Under the pieces are notes generated by a model. That model was given only the letters and a program-made list of their open reading frames with translations, had not been told where the DNA came from and did no database searches. This document shows, piece after piece, positions 1 to 7,332 of a stretch of DNA of 64,000 nt (position 1 is the stretch's first letter; every line of letters starts with the position of its first letter). This DNA comes from Halostagnicola sp. A56. GTDB taxonomy: Archaea; Halobacteriota; Halobacteria; Halobacteriales; Natrialbaceae. The translations under genes were made by a program, and so were the position numbers. Location of the stretch: assembly GCF_000691505.1 (NCBI RefSeq), contig NZ_JMIP02000017.1, forward strand, positions 248,001 to 312,000. Direction: 5' to 3'.

Positions 1-298
1 ACGGGGCGCACGTCCTCATCACCGCCGATCACGCAACGCCGACGATATGGGTACCGAAGAGCGCCCGCACACGGCGCACACGTACAACCTCGTACCGTTC
101 GTGTACGTTGCGCCGGGAGCGGGGTCGGAAACCGACCACGAAGACGCGAGCGAGGAGGGACGACCCGCGAGCGACGACACCGACGACGGCCGACAGGTCC
201 GCGACGGCGGGACCCTCGCGGACATCGCTCCGACGATGCTAGAGTTGATCGGCATCGAGCAGCCCCCGGAGATGACCGGCGAGAGCTTACTCGAGTAG
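1..298 (+). CDS. gpmI: 2,3-bisphosphoglycerate-independent phosphoglycerate mutase, C-terminal fragment (frameshifted)
   Basis: This is the 3' end of the glycolytic/gluconeogenic enzyme that interconverts 3- and 2-phosphoglycerate with bound manganese; its start lies outside the window. The left part reads AHVLITADH up to position 32, and the continuation NADDMG, then [15 protein letters not shown] to the stop at 298, lies in another frame. Family members have ITADHGNADDMG, so one G is missing after the metal-binding His codon (cac g-c aac at 30-37). ADHGN and HTAHT contain metal-ligand histidines of the family. The tail [15 protein letters not shown] is the usual alkaline-phosphatase-fold C-terminus. 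I think the frameshift is a sequence error, because this is a central carbon enzyme and every residue on both sides is conserved. Confidence 0.9.
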   Translation, partial: RGARPHHRRSRNADDMGTEERPHTAHTYNLVPFVYVAPGAGSETDHEDASEEGRPASDDTDDGRQVRDGGTLADIAPTMLELIGIEQPPEMTGESLLE

Positions 299-341
299 TT
301 CGCACCGACGAACCGGGGTACTGGAACGCTGCGGTCCGTCC

Positions 342-809
342 TCAGCGCTGTCCGACCGCGTCGATCGCCGCACAGCCGAGTTCGATTACGTCGGCGTCGA
401 GGTCGCTCGCCTGGAGTTCGTCGGGTGTGTACCAGGCCCACGCGTCGACACCGGCCTCGCCCGGACCCGGATCGATTTCGCGGCTCGGCACGGAGCCGAA
501 GTAGACGTGATCGATGTGCTGGTGGCCGACGGCGCCGTCGTAAACGTCGACGTCGTAGAGCATCTGCCGACGAGGCTGGGGAAGACTCCGGCCCGCGTCG
601 CTCTCGAGTGAGTCCTGAACTCGCGGGATCGACGCCTCGAGGCCGGTTTCCTCGCGACACTCACGGATCGCCGCCTCGTGTGGCAGTTCGTCGCGGTCGA
701 TGTGGCCGCCGGGCGGGATTCGCTTTCCGAGCCTATCGTGCGCGTGAAGCGCCGTCGCGCCGTCGTTGACGATGTAGAGCGTCACGGTGAAGTGACGAGT
801 CGTTTCCAT
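342..809 (-). CDS. Nudix hydrolase
   Basis: A 155-residue protein with a complete Nudix box at about residues 35-57: G35-x5-E41-x7-R49-E50-x-R-E53-E54-x-G56-L57. This motif binds the metal and hydrolyses a nucleoside diphosphate linked to some other group. The length is that of a single Nudix domain with no extra module. The substrate cannot be told from the sequence. MutT-like housecleaning or ADP-ribose or NADH pyrophosphatase activity are all possible. It is convergent with gpmI, ending 43 bases from its stop, and there is no sign of an operon partner. Confidence 0.88.
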   Translation of the reverse strand: METTRHFTVTLYIVNDGATALHAHDRLGKRIPPGGHIDRDELPHEAAIRECREETGLEASIPRVQDSLESDAGRSLPQPRRQMLYDVDVYDGAVGHQHIDHVYFGSVPSREIDPGPGEAGVDAWAWYTPDELQASDLDADVIELGCAAIDAVGQR

Positions 810-914
810 GCTCGAGTGGGGAGCACCGGACGATCAAAGGCGCTCCGATCGAACGCGTTATGCCAGATTTGAACTGTTACAAGAGAACGAATAGCACGGT
901 GGATGGATCACACG

Positions 915-924
915 TAATATTATA
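915..924 (+). promoter_or_regulatory. TATA-like box for the small membrane protein gene at 949
   Basis: The AT-rich block taatattata is centred about 30 bases before the ATG at 949. This is the spacing expected for an archaeal TATA box with transcription starting at or next to the initiator codon (leaderless mRNA). Confidence 0.55.
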
Positions 925-948
925 GTAACCGAGTCGAAAGTCACGATC

Positions 949-1119
949 ATGGCTAATCAGGAATCTCAGGGCTCACTCATGATGGACGAAGACGAAGACT
1001 TCGTCCGCAAAGCGATGTACATCATGTTCGGCTGGGTCGTCGTCGTCGTGGCTGCAGGCGTCCTCCTGTTGTTACTTCGAGAACCGCTCGCCGGCCTCGT
1101 CGCGATGGGTCTGCTGTGA
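949..1119 (+). CDS. Small single-span membrane protein (56 aa)
   Basis: The reading frame starts MANQESQGSLMMDEDED and has an acidic N-terminal tail of about 20 residues. It is followed by one hydrophobic helix (MFGWVVVVVAAGVLLLLL, about residues 28-45) and a short C-terminal tail. A TATA box at the right distance supports the ATG at 949 as a leaderless start, and the codons end in G or C as in neighbouring genes. I do not recognise a named family. It is probably a membrane-anchored small protein with its acidic end in the cytoplasm, but no function can be inferred. Confidence 0.65.
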   Translation: MANQESQGSLMMDEDEDFVRKAMYIMFGWVVVVVAAGVLLLLLREPLAGLVAMGLL

Positions 1120-1330
1120 AGATAGGCGTCGATCGGATCCACGACCGCAGTTTAGCTTTCGAACGGTGACTGTCCCCCTCGACGTGCGATTCGATCGACG
1201 ACGTCGCTCGAAAATCGGCGGCAGCATCACTCGGAACGGCGACAGCACCATTCTAAACGGTGACAGTACCGCTCTCGGAAGACGGCGTTCTGATGGCCGC
1301 CCCCGGCGAACGCTGTATCATCGGATATCG

Positions 1331-1340
1331 GATACTTTTA
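1331..1340 (+). promoter_or_regulatory. TATA-like box for metY
   Basis: The sequence gatactttta lies about 30-35 bases before the metY ATG, which fits a leaderless or nearly leaderless transcript. Confidence 0.45.
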
Positions 1341-1368
1341 CTACGGTCCCGATCATCCGTTCGCGTAC

Positions 1369-2655
1369 ATGAGCGACGAACAACCGAATCACCGCTTCGC
1401 CACGAACAGCGTCCACGCGGGCCAGGAACCAGATCCGACGACGGGGGCCAGAGCGCCGCCGATCTACCAAACGACGTCCTACGTCTTCGACGACACCGAG
1501 CACGCGGCGGACCTGTTCGGGTTAGAGGAGTTCGGCAACATCTACTCGCGGATCATGAACCCGACCAACGCGATGTTAGAAGAGCGCATCGCGACGCTCG
1601 AGGGCGGGGTCGGCGCGCTCGCGACCGCGTCCGGGATGGCCGCCTTCGACCTCGCAACCTTCATCCTCGCCGAGGTCGGCGATAACATCGTCTCCGCGTC
1701 GGCGCTCTACGGCGGCACCTACACCTACCTCACCCACACCGTCGCGAAGCGTGGCATCGAGACGAAGTTCGTCGATACGCTCGATTACGACGCCTACGAG
1801 GAGGCCATCGACGACGACACGGCGTTCGTCCACTTGGAGACGATCGGCAATCCGGCGCTGGTCACGCCCGACATCGAACGGGTCGCGGAGATCGCACACG
1901 AACACGACGTGCCGCTGTTCGTCGACAACACCTTCGCCACCCCACACCTCTGTCGGCCGTTAGAACACGGCGCGGACCTGGTCTGGAACTCGACGACGAA
2001 GTGGCTCACCGGCTCCGGGTCGACGGTCGGCGGCGTCCTCGTCGACGGCGGCAGCTTCCCCTGGGACGAGGGCGACTACCCCGAACTCACCGAACCGAAC
2101 CCGGCCTATCACGGGATCAACTTCCACGAGACGTTCGGCGAGCAGGCGTTCGCCATCGCCGCGCGCACTCGCGGACTACGGGATCTGGGCAACCAGCAGT
2201 CGCCGTTCGACGCCTGGGTCACGCTCCAGAAACTCGAGTCGCTGCCCCTGCGGATGGAGAAACACGCCGAGAACGCCCAGCTCGTCGCCGAATACCTCGA
2301 GGACCACGACAAGGTTTCCTGGGTCAACTACCCCGGTCTCGAGAGTCACGAAACGCACGAAAACGCCAAGAAGTACCTCGAGGGCGGCTACGGCGGGATG
2401 ATCACGTTCGGCGTCGAAGGCGGCTACGACGCGGCCGAGACCGTCTGTAACGAGGTCGACCTCACGAGTCTGCTGGCGAACGTCGGCGACGCGAAGACGC
2501 TGATCATCCACCCGGCGAGTACGACCCACCAACAGCTCACCGAGGAGGAAAAACTGTCTGGCGGCGTCACCGACGACCTCGTCCGGCTCTCGGTCGGCAT
2601 CGAAGACGTCGAGGACGTGATCGCAGACCTCGAGCAGGCGATCGAACAGGCCTAA
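1369..2655 (+). CDS. metY: O-acetylhomoserine aminocarboxypropyltransferase (sulfhydrylase)
   Basis: A 428-residue PLP enzyme of the Cys/Met metabolism family. It condenses O-acetylhomoserine with sulfide or methanethiol to make homocysteine or methionine in the cytoplasm. The N-terminus ATNSVHAGQEPDPTTGARAPPIYQTTSYVF is typical of MetY. The PLP lysine is K211 in NSTTKWLTGSGS. The length matches MetY (about 430 residues) rather than the shorter MetB/MetC (about 380-400). The C-terminus STTHQQL..EE is another MetY hallmark. The usual partner metX (homoserine acetyltransferase) is not adjacent. The methionine synthase pair at 21972-24049 and homoserine dehydrogenase at 57648 belong to the same pathway. 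Three similar 14-16 base elements lie upstream (1161-1270). Confidence 0.93.
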   Translation: MSDEQPNHRFATNSVHAGQEPDPTTGARAPPIYQTTSYVFDDTEHAADLFGLEEFGNIYSRIMNPTNAMLEERIATLEGGVGALATASGMAAFDLATFILAEVGDNIVSASALYGGTYTYLTHTVAKRGIETKFVDTLDYDAYEEAIDDDTAFVHLETIGNPALVTPDIERVAEIAHEHDVPLFVDNTFATPHLCRPLEHGADLVWNSTTKWLTGSGSTVGGVLVDGGSFPWDEGDYPELTEPNPAYHGINFHETFGEQAFAIAARTRGLRDLGNQQSPFDAWVTLQKLESLPLRMEKHAENAQLVAEYLEDHDKVSWVNYPGLESHETHENAKKYLEGGYGGMITFGVEGGYDAAETVCNEVDLTSLLANVGDAKTLIIHPASTTHQQLTEEEKLSGGVTDDLVRLSVGIEDVEDVIADLEQAIEQA

Positions 2656-2760
2656 CGGATTGAAACTGCGTTTGGCCCGTCTGAGTGGCCCGAAACGGGA
2701 CGAGTACATCGGCCGCGGAAAGCCACCGTCATTAAGGTCACGGAGGCCCAGCCATCAGAT

Positions 2761-3150
2761 ATGGCCACAGGGCTACTCACGTCCGACACGTCGAACCAGA
2801 TCGTCACGACTGCCCGGACAGCCATCGGCGATAGCTTGCGTTCGGTCACCTACTTCACGAGAGACGACTACGAGCAACTGTACCTCCGCGACGACCTCGA
2901 GCGCGACGCGGACCTCTCGACGTTTATCGGCCACGAGTGGCGCGGGTTCACGACTGCCCAGACCGCCTACGAAGGGTCCGAACTCGGCGACTACAACTAC
3001 ACGATTCGGGTCTTCGACAACGGCTTTCTCATCAGGGTGACCAACGACCGCGAGGGCGTGCTGGTCACCACCGACGGGCTGACCGTCAAGGACTTCGAAG
3101 AAGTCGCGACCGCGCTGCGTACGTACCTCGAAGAACGGGCGCTCGACTGA
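2761..3150 (+). CDS. Conserved haloarchaeal hypothetical protein (129 aa)
   Basis: A soluble 129-residue acidic protein. It begins with a helical stretch (DTSNQIVTTARTAIGDSLRSV). The middle has an aromatic-rich segment (GDYNYTIRVFDNGFLIRVTN) that looks like a beta hairpin. The C-terminus is a helix ending in YLEERALD. I recall similar DUF-class haloarchaeal proteins but cannot assign a function. It is transcribed alone and converges with the small gene at 3152-3310, with their stops almost touching. Confidence 0.75.
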   Translation: MATGLLTSDTSNQIVTTARTAIGDSLRSVTYFTRDDYEQLYLRDDLERDADLSTFIGHEWRGFTTAQTAYEGSELGDYNYTIRVFDNGFLIRVTNDREGVLVTTDGLTVKDFEEVATALRTYLEERALD

Positions 3151-3151
3151 A

Positions 3152-3310
3152 TCAATCGGCGGTCCGTTTCGCGTTCGAAACGGACGTATCTCGTTCCCGC
3201 GTCTCGTTTTCTGCCCGCGAACCGATCGGTAATCCAAAGCCCGCTTCGTCGTCGATGCCGAGCAATCGCGCGAACCGACGACGTTCCGCTTCGGATCTAT
3301 CAAGACTCAT
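3152..3310 (-). CDS. Small charged protein (52 aa)
   Basis: An open frame beginning MSLDRSEAERRRFARLLGID, rich in Arg, Glu and Asp, with no membrane segment and no Cys. It exactly fills the space between the stop of the 2761-3150 gene and the promoter region of the 3507 gene, and its codon use resembles that of its neighbours. The first 20 residues should form an amphipathic helix. It matches no family I know. The position and codon bias favour a real gene, but it could be a chance open frame. Confidence 0.45.
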   Translation of the reverse strand: MSLDRSEAERRRFARLLGIDDEAGFGLPIGSRAENETRERDTSVSNAKRTAD

Positions 3311-3506
3311 GGCACCGACAGATGACAACATCGGTTGTAGTTATGGAGCGCGTTCGGGCTGAGAAACGCACCGTTTCGATCAGAAACGGTCCAAACGGTC
3401 CGAAACGGCCCTGAACAGTTCGGATCGTGTGACGGTTCGTTCGACGCGGTCGGCATCGTCGGCCGCCAGCGTAACACCCTTTTTCGACCCGGCCCTTGTC
3501 CGGGTA

Positions 3507-4049
3507 ATGACCGACCAGCCCGCCGCCGTCGAGCGCGAACTCGAGTCCCACGACGCGTTCACACCGAGAGGGGATGGCACAGGCTACGACCTCGAGACGA
3601 CCGTCTTCGAGACGACCGTGACCGCCGACGAAGGGGAGGGGAAACGAGACGGCGAGTTCCGCGTCACGATCGCGCTGCCGACGCTTTCGGCTGCCACCGC
3701 CGACACCGGCCCTACCGTCGAGCAGGTCGTCGAAGACGGCTGGTTCGAAACCCTCGAGCGACGGCTCGCGGACACCTTTTCGGTCGCCCAGACGAGCACC
3801 CACGAGGAGCCGGTTCTCGAGCGCGACCCCGACGAAGTCCGCGTAATCTTCGAGTACGTCGTCTGGAACGCCGCGGAGGGAGTCGAGGACGCCAAAACGC
3901 TGCTCGAGTACGTCGAGGGAACCTACGCCCAGGGCATCGTCCCCGGCTACGAGTACGAGGGCGAGGCTGCGACGTTGCTCGAGAACGCCCAGAGCCGAGG
4001 CCAGCAGGCCGCGGAGGGAGACGGGAACAGTGGCGGTATGCCGATGTAA
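3507..4049 (+). CDS. DUF5813-like haloarchaeal protein
   Basis: A 180-residue acidic soluble protein that begins MTDQPAAVERELESHDAF. An in-frame upstream extension is less likely because it is basic and unlike the rest of the protein. The pattern of an N-terminal helix, then YDLETTVFETTVTA, then FRVTIALPTLSA, then a long helical region ending in a Gly/Met-rich tail (GNSGGMPM) matches the DUF5813 family as I remember it. The function of that family is unknown. It is monocistronic. The gene ends at the left edge of the lower-GC accessory patch. Confidence 0.75.
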   Translation: MTDQPAAVERELESHDAFTPRGDGTGYDLETTVFETTVTADEGEGKRDGEFRVTIALPTLSAATADTGPTVEQVVEDGWFETLERRLADTFSVAQTSTHEEPVLERDPDEVRVIFEYVVWNAAEGVEDAKTLLEYVEGTYAQGIVPGYEYEGEAATLLENAQSRGQQAAEGDGNSGGMPM

Positions 4050-4104
4050 CGTCGAGTAACTCCAGTGAAGGCCTGCACCTCCTCACAACGTCTTGTGATG
4101 GGGT

Positions 4105-4257
4105 TCAAATCTCACGCCAAAATAGGACACCTGCTAACGCATAGGCGATTCCACCCAAAGCAAAAATTGTAGACATAGCTGAATTATCCTGCACAAAAAA
4201 GGAACCAGCCTGTATCAGTCCAAATACCACTACTAATGCAGCGATAGTCTCACGATT
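4105..4257 (-). pseudogene. 3' remnant of a two-helix membrane protein gene
   Basis: On the minus strand a frame reads NRETIAALVVVFGLIQAGSF, then a short loop (VQDNSAMS), then TILALGGIAYALAGVLFW and REI before a TGA at 4105-4107. Two convincing membrane helices with a charged C-terminus show that this was coding. Upstream there is no ATG, GTG or TTG in frame before a stop near 4305. From about 4257 onward the DNA instead encodes the plus-strand remnant described in the next entry. The 5' end has therefore been lost. Confidence 0.6.
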
Positions 4258-4542
4258 ACAAACAAGGATGAGAATGTCCTTTTCGAGAAAGAATATGTAC
4301 TTTCAGACAGTAACGAGTCTGACGAGGATGCGACGTTTCCAGCATCGACGGATCCCGAAACAATCGTCGTGACCGTTGACGAGACCCGATTCGAACGTGA
4401 GTGGCCCGGCTTTGAGCAACCAGCACTTCCTTGCGATGGACCGAATGAGGCAGGTATCGAAATATATGTAGAGACTGCTCAGAACGGGACACCGGACATT
4501 CGACTCGAAGCAGATTGTCAGTCCATTGCTGGAGAATAACAT
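4237..4542 (+). pseudogene. 3' remnant of a probable secreted or lipoprotein gene
   Basis: A plus-strand frame reads CSDSLTITNKDENVLFEKEY and continues for about 100 residues. It has an Asp/Glu/Thr-rich beta-type composition, includes the pairs PALPCDG and EADCQSIAGE, and ends with TAA. It opens just after an in-frame TAA at 4234 and has no start codon. The composition (LTITNKDE.., TIVVTVDETRF) resembles the beta-sandwich domain of haloarchaeal surface lipoproteins. The CSD at the opening could be the residue after a lost lipobox, but that is speculation. It abuts the opposite-strand remnant at 4105-4257, so two truncated genes meet near 4250. Confidence 0.5.
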
Positions 4543-4553
4543 CACTTAAACCT

Positions 4554-4574
4554 CCTCGGGGCTTGATCCCGAGG
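4554..4574 (+). repeat. Hairpin copy 1 (possible IS605/IS1341-type element end)
   Basis: A perfect 7-bp stem, CCTCGGG / CCCGAGG, with a 7-base loop, followed by GTACTCG. A near-identical hairpin with the same trailing GGTACTCG occurs at 5822-5842. The sequence is reminiscent of the hairpin at the right end of haloarchaeal IS605/IS1341-type elements, but no tnpB or tnpA reading frame is present nearby. The element assignment is from memory and uncertain. Confidence 0.45.
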
Positions 4575-4629
4575 TACTCGCCTGCTCTGCGAGGGTTCGT
4601 GCCACTGTCGGATCTCGTCCGGACACTCG

Positions 4630-4800
4630 AGGTGCGTCCTATTTGAGCGTTCACAGCGATCATTCGGGATTGAGGACTCCGTGTCAGATCGGCGGAGGGC
4701 CATCGCTGGCACGAGTCAAACATCGTCATCTGTGTCCCTGAGTCGTCTCAGGACACTGGAGAGTATGCGGAGTGTTGTTCGGTAGGAGTAGTCGTGGAAG
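4630..4800 (-). pseudogene. Decayed duplicate of part of the 7333-8238 gene
   Basis: The minus strand reads DDV-stop-LVPAMALRRSD, then SIPNDRC, then NRTHLEC. This aligns residue by residue with DDVWLVPAMALHRSG, SISDDQC-like and NKTHLEC of the protein encoded at 7333-8238. The Trp codon (tgg) has become tga. DNA similarity is also evident by eye between 4640-4735 and 7480-7585, both containing gatcggYggagggccatcgc. Upstream (to about 4800) the frame stays open and plausible (HDYSYRTTLRILSSVLRRL). Beyond the THLEC segment the similarity stops and the sequence runs into hairpin copy 1. It is a truncated, nonfunctional paralogue. Confidence 0.7.
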
Positions 4801-4966
4801 TGACTCTGGACGTCGAGCCACTCCTGGAACTGATCGCTTGAGGTCTACCAGACGATGGAGAATCTCGGTGTCAACTACCTCCTGCCGAAGATAAGACTAC
4901 TATAGGCGTTCCAACACCGCTACTGCCTCGGAGTCCAACGTCGGAAACCTCCTTCCAGAACGCCGG
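4801..4966. other. Non-coding stretch between pseudogene debris and the TA pair
   Basis: No convincing open frame is visible. Several stop codons interrupt every frame. The segment may hold further decayed coding sequence, but I could not match it to anything. Confidence 0.3.
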
Positions 4967-5434
4967 CTACGCCGATACGGCTGACTCTGTCCCGTCGCCG
5001 CGTGGCAACCCGAACTCGACCTCGAGCCGGACCGTGTCGTAGGGGACGTACGGCCTCTTCGCGCGGCCGTCTTCTTCGAAGTGAATAATGTCGTACTCGG
5101 CCAGCAGGTACAGATCGTCGTGGACATCGTGGACGTCACGGCCGAGACGGTCGGCCAGTGCGCGGATGCTCTCGGGCGGGTGCTCCATCACCACTTCGAG
5201 CAGCTCCATCCGCCGGTCGGTGAGCAGCTGGCGGAGCCGTGCACGGTCTTCGAAGTTGACGACGTGTGGGACTTCCTCGCCTCCCTCCCACCGTTCGGCG
5301 CGCTCGATGGCCGCTGCCTGCGCCTGCTCCGCTGGGAGCGATGTGATGCGGAGGGTCGAGGGGTACTCGACCTCGTCCGGGGCGGGCGTGAATTCGTCGT
5401 GCGTGGGTTCGATGTCAGTCGGTTCGTCGGGCAT
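4967..5434 (-). CDS. HVO_A0114-family winged-helix DNA-binding protein (probable TumA-type antitoxin)
   Basis: A 155-residue protein. The N-terminal ~65 residues are acidic and proline-rich and include a segment with LRITSLPAEQAQAAAIERAE. The C-terminal half is a winged helix (RMELLEVVMEHPPESIRALA, then DRLGRDVHDVHDDLYLLAEY, then a wing with KRPYVPYD). This is the pattern of the HVO_A0114 or COG4190 family. It follows the TumE-like gene and overlaps it by 20 bases, so the toxin is translated first. Family knowledge suggests it represses the operon and neutralises the toxin. That role is inferred, not shown here. Confidence 0.8.
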   Translation of the reverse strand: MPDEPTDIEPTHDEFTPAPDEVEYPSTLRITSLPAEQAQAAAIERAERWEGGEEVPHVVNFEDRARLRQLLTDRRMELLEVVMEHPPESIRALADRLGRDVHDVHDDLYLLAEYDIIHFEEDGRAKRPYVPYDTVRLEVEFGLPRGDGTESAVSA

Positions 5435-5723
5435 GGATTTCGTTCACCTCGTTCTGGAAGTCGTCGATTAGATCGGAGAGGCCTGTGAACTCTAGCTTCG
5501 TGATGTCGCCCTCGGGTGGGTGTCGGTGATGCCGACCGACATCCAAATGGTAGGGCGAGTTATCGTACCGCAGGAGCGTGTCGCCGTCAGCGTCCATGTA
5601 CTGGAAGCTGTACTTCAGCCCCTGCGGGAAGTCCTCACTCACCGGGACCTGCCACGCGACCATCTCGTATCGACTCCCGTCTGGTTTCTCGTCTTCGTCC
5701 CGGTACACGACCGTTGCAGGCAT
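5415..5723 (-). CDS. TumE-family toxin (DUF6516)
   Basis: A 102-residue protein beginning MPATVVYRDEDEKPDGSRYE. The start at 5723 is chosen because it follows a GGAG sequence and begins the family-like part; an in-frame ATG at 5840 would add 39 residues unlike the rest. The core contains TLLRYDNSPYH followed by VGRHHRHPP, matching the conserved DN..H...HH.H signature of TumE-like toxins as I remember it. With the overlapping HVO_A0114 gene it forms a type II-like toxin-antitoxin pair. The target is not known to me. The pair lies between two direct-repeat hairpins, inside a patch of gene debris. Confidence 0.78.
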   Translation of the reverse strand: MPATVVYRDEDEKPDGSRYEMVAWQVPVSEDFPQGLKYSFQYMDADGDTLLRYDNSPYHLDVGRHHRHPPEGDITKLEFTGLSDLIDDFQNEVNEIHARRTD

Positions 5724-6165
5724 CGTTCTCCTATGTTGGGAAACGGACCCAACAGAGTTAAAGCTTATCGTTGGTGGCGCACCCCAACAGTATGGAAAGA
5801 GCATCCCCTTTTCCAGAACTACCTTGGGGTCAAGATCCAAGGTACTCGGCTTGCCCCGTCCAGAAATGTAACCGTGCCACCGCCATCACGATCAGGAGAT
5901 TGTCGTCTCTATCTGTGGACATGGGGGTGTCTGGCTGTGTCTGCTTGTATAAACTGTGGGACGCAAAAGCTATCGTCTGAGGTGCTTGGGACGTGTCTCT
6001 AAAAAGTGCGTCCGGGAAGAAGTCTTTTATTGAAGTAGACCCGCCAAAATCAGTCTGCAAGCTTACTCTGGTTGGCTTGGTCACGTTGATCGGATGGCAA
6101 AGCCTAGAATCAATATAGACCGAACTACCTCTATCTATATGAAGATCGAACACGAACAGTAGCGT
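5724..6165. other. Lower-GC spacer with hairpin copy 2 and an unrecognised open stretch
   Basis: This 440-base region holds the TA promoter on its left edge and hairpin copy 2 at 5822-5842. On the minus strand an open stretch reads SIKDFFPDALF at about 6000-6040 and MSTDRDDNLLIVMAVARLHF at about 5860-5920. It looks like a remnant of a larger gene, but I do not recognise it. The AT-rich ctatctatatg near 6130-6140 is a good TATA candidate for the 6166 gene. Confidence 0.4.
5822..5842 (+). repeat. Hairpin copy 2
   Basis: CCTTGG / CCAAGG with a 9-base loop, followed by GTACTCG. It differs from the copy at 4554-4574 at only a few positions and has the same orientation relative to the trailing GGTACTCG. 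The two copies flank the TumE/HVO_A0114 pair as direct repeats about 1.27 kb apart. Confidence 0.45.
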
Positions 6166-6708
6166 ATGACCACAGACGAATCGAATCCTGGAGAAAGCCT
6201 CATGGATCGCCAGACTACGGGCGAAGACCGGGTCCGGATGGTTGCTCGCCAGCTGTCGGAGCCGCGGACAGCAAACTGGATTGCGTCCGAAGCAGGGTGG
6301 TCGCACGAACCCACCAAGCGTGTTCTTGAACGGCTCGTCGACGACGGAATTCTCCACCGTGACGATAGTAGCACTCACAGCACGTACTATCCGGATTATC
6401 GCCGTCAAGCGATGCAAGAGGCGATACGCCTTCGAGACAGCGGACACACTGTCGAGGAGCTCACGAACCGTCTCGCCGACATGAAAGGACAGATCCGGGA
6501 CTGGGAGGACGAGTTCGACATCGAGTCGCCAAACCACCTTCGTGGGACACTCGCCGACGACAGCCTCGTCGCCGACGAAGAAGATCGTCGCCGTGAAATT
6601 GCACGCGAGTGGGAGCACCTCCAACGGCGTATCCGAATCGTCGGCTTCGCTGTCCGCGAATGGGATTTCCTCGCTCCAACGACAGAACCCGTCGAGGCAA
6701 GCAGCTAA
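6166..6708 (+). CDS. DUF7342-like winged-helix regulator
   Basis: A 180-residue acidic protein. Residues about 25-75 form a helix-turn-helix (EDRVRMVARQLSEPRTANWI, ASEAGWSHEPTKRVLERLVDD, GILHRDD). The rest is a long charged, probably coiled helical region (MKGQIRDWEDEFDIESP) ending in a second helix pair. The pattern fits the haloarchaeal DUF7342 family of TrmB/MarR-like transcription factors. A TATA candidate at about 6131-6140 leaves a very short leader. It is followed three bases later by the interrupted gene at 6712, and the two were very likely one operon. Confidence 0.75.
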   Translation: MTTDESNPGESLMDRQTTGEDRVRMVARQLSEPRTANWIASEAGWSHEPTKRVLERLVDDGILHRDDSSTHSTYYPDYRRQAMQEAIRLRDSGHTVEELTNRLADMKGQIRDWEDEFDIESPNHLRGTLADDSLVADEEDRRREIAREWEHLQRRIRIVGFAVREWDFLAPTTEPVEASS

Positions 6709-6711
6709 CGA

Positions 6712-7158
6712 ATGTCTGTCCCGCATCCGGGTAGTGACCCGAACGCGAACCTCTATGCCCAACTAAAGCGAGACGTTCTCGAGCGTGTGCCCCAAATCAC
6801 GGCGGTCGAATACGTTCCGGATGAGACCGAAGCGACAGCGTTGCGAGCAATTTTCGACCCAAACTGACTTGATCCACCAACCGGACCTGACTCACCCGAA
6901 CTAACCGTGAAGTGGTATTGCCAGGACCCACACGATTGGTTCCGCGTTAACTACACAAACCCAAACACAGATTTTCATGCTGGCTGGCACCAAGATGAGG
7001 ACCATCCCGATCTCGGACGAGTGCATTTCCAGTACTCGGCTGCCGACGAGGCGGATCGATGGGGATTCACATTCGAACATGAGACCCCTTCGCTAATCCT
7101 CTGGGAAATAGTCGAAGATGCTCACCCGGACTACCAGTACGTGAACCAGGAATCCTGA
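6712..7158 (+). pseudogene. Partner of the DUF7342-like regulator, split by an in-frame TGA
   Basis: The frame opens with MSVPHPGSDPNANLYAQLKR and reads to FDPN, then TGA at 6865-6867. It continues in the same frame with LDPPTGPDSPELTVKWYCQD, HDWFRVNYTNPNTDFHAG and WHQDEDHPDLG, and ends at 7158. Both sides look like one compact haloarchaeal protein of about 148 residues, and the TGA needs only C-to-T from CGA. An ORF restarting at 6907 (GTG) would encode only the C-terminal part. Either the gene is inactive or it makes two fragments. The function of the intact family is unknown to me. The C-terminal end (DAHPDYQYVNQES) may also be altered. Confidence 0.65.
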
Positions 7159-7279
7159 TTCTTGAGAAGACACCCAAGAACGTACTGATCAGCTAGTTGT
7201 GAGTCCGTTTAATTGTTTGCTTCTGGACAATGGACTAGTCGTCGTGGCGAGAGTACAGTAGGTACATCAGGGCACCCAT

Positions 7280-7318
7280 TAACCAACAATTCCAAAGATA
7301 CTACGCCACTGTTGGTTA
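7280..7318. repeat. Inverted repeat TAACCAACA / TGTTGGTTA
   Basis: A perfect 9-bp inverted repeat (7280-7288 and 7310-7318) separated by 21 bases, downstream of the 7333-8238 gene and of the 6712 pseudogene. It could terminate transcription from both sides or be the ends of a tiny non-autonomous element. Confidence 0.45.
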
Positions 7319-7332
7319 GGTCTCCCTCCTGC

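Noticed and set aside
4554-5842. A complete IS605/IS1341 element around the TA pair
   Set aside because: Hairpins resemble element ends, but no TnpA Y1 transposase or TnpB with its zinc ribbon and DED residues exists in any frame between them.
5830-6762. A 310-codon open frame on the minus strand
   Set aside because: Most of it is the antisense of the well-supported winged-helix gene at 6166-6708; only the low-GC left part might be a remnant, and it has no recognisable motif.
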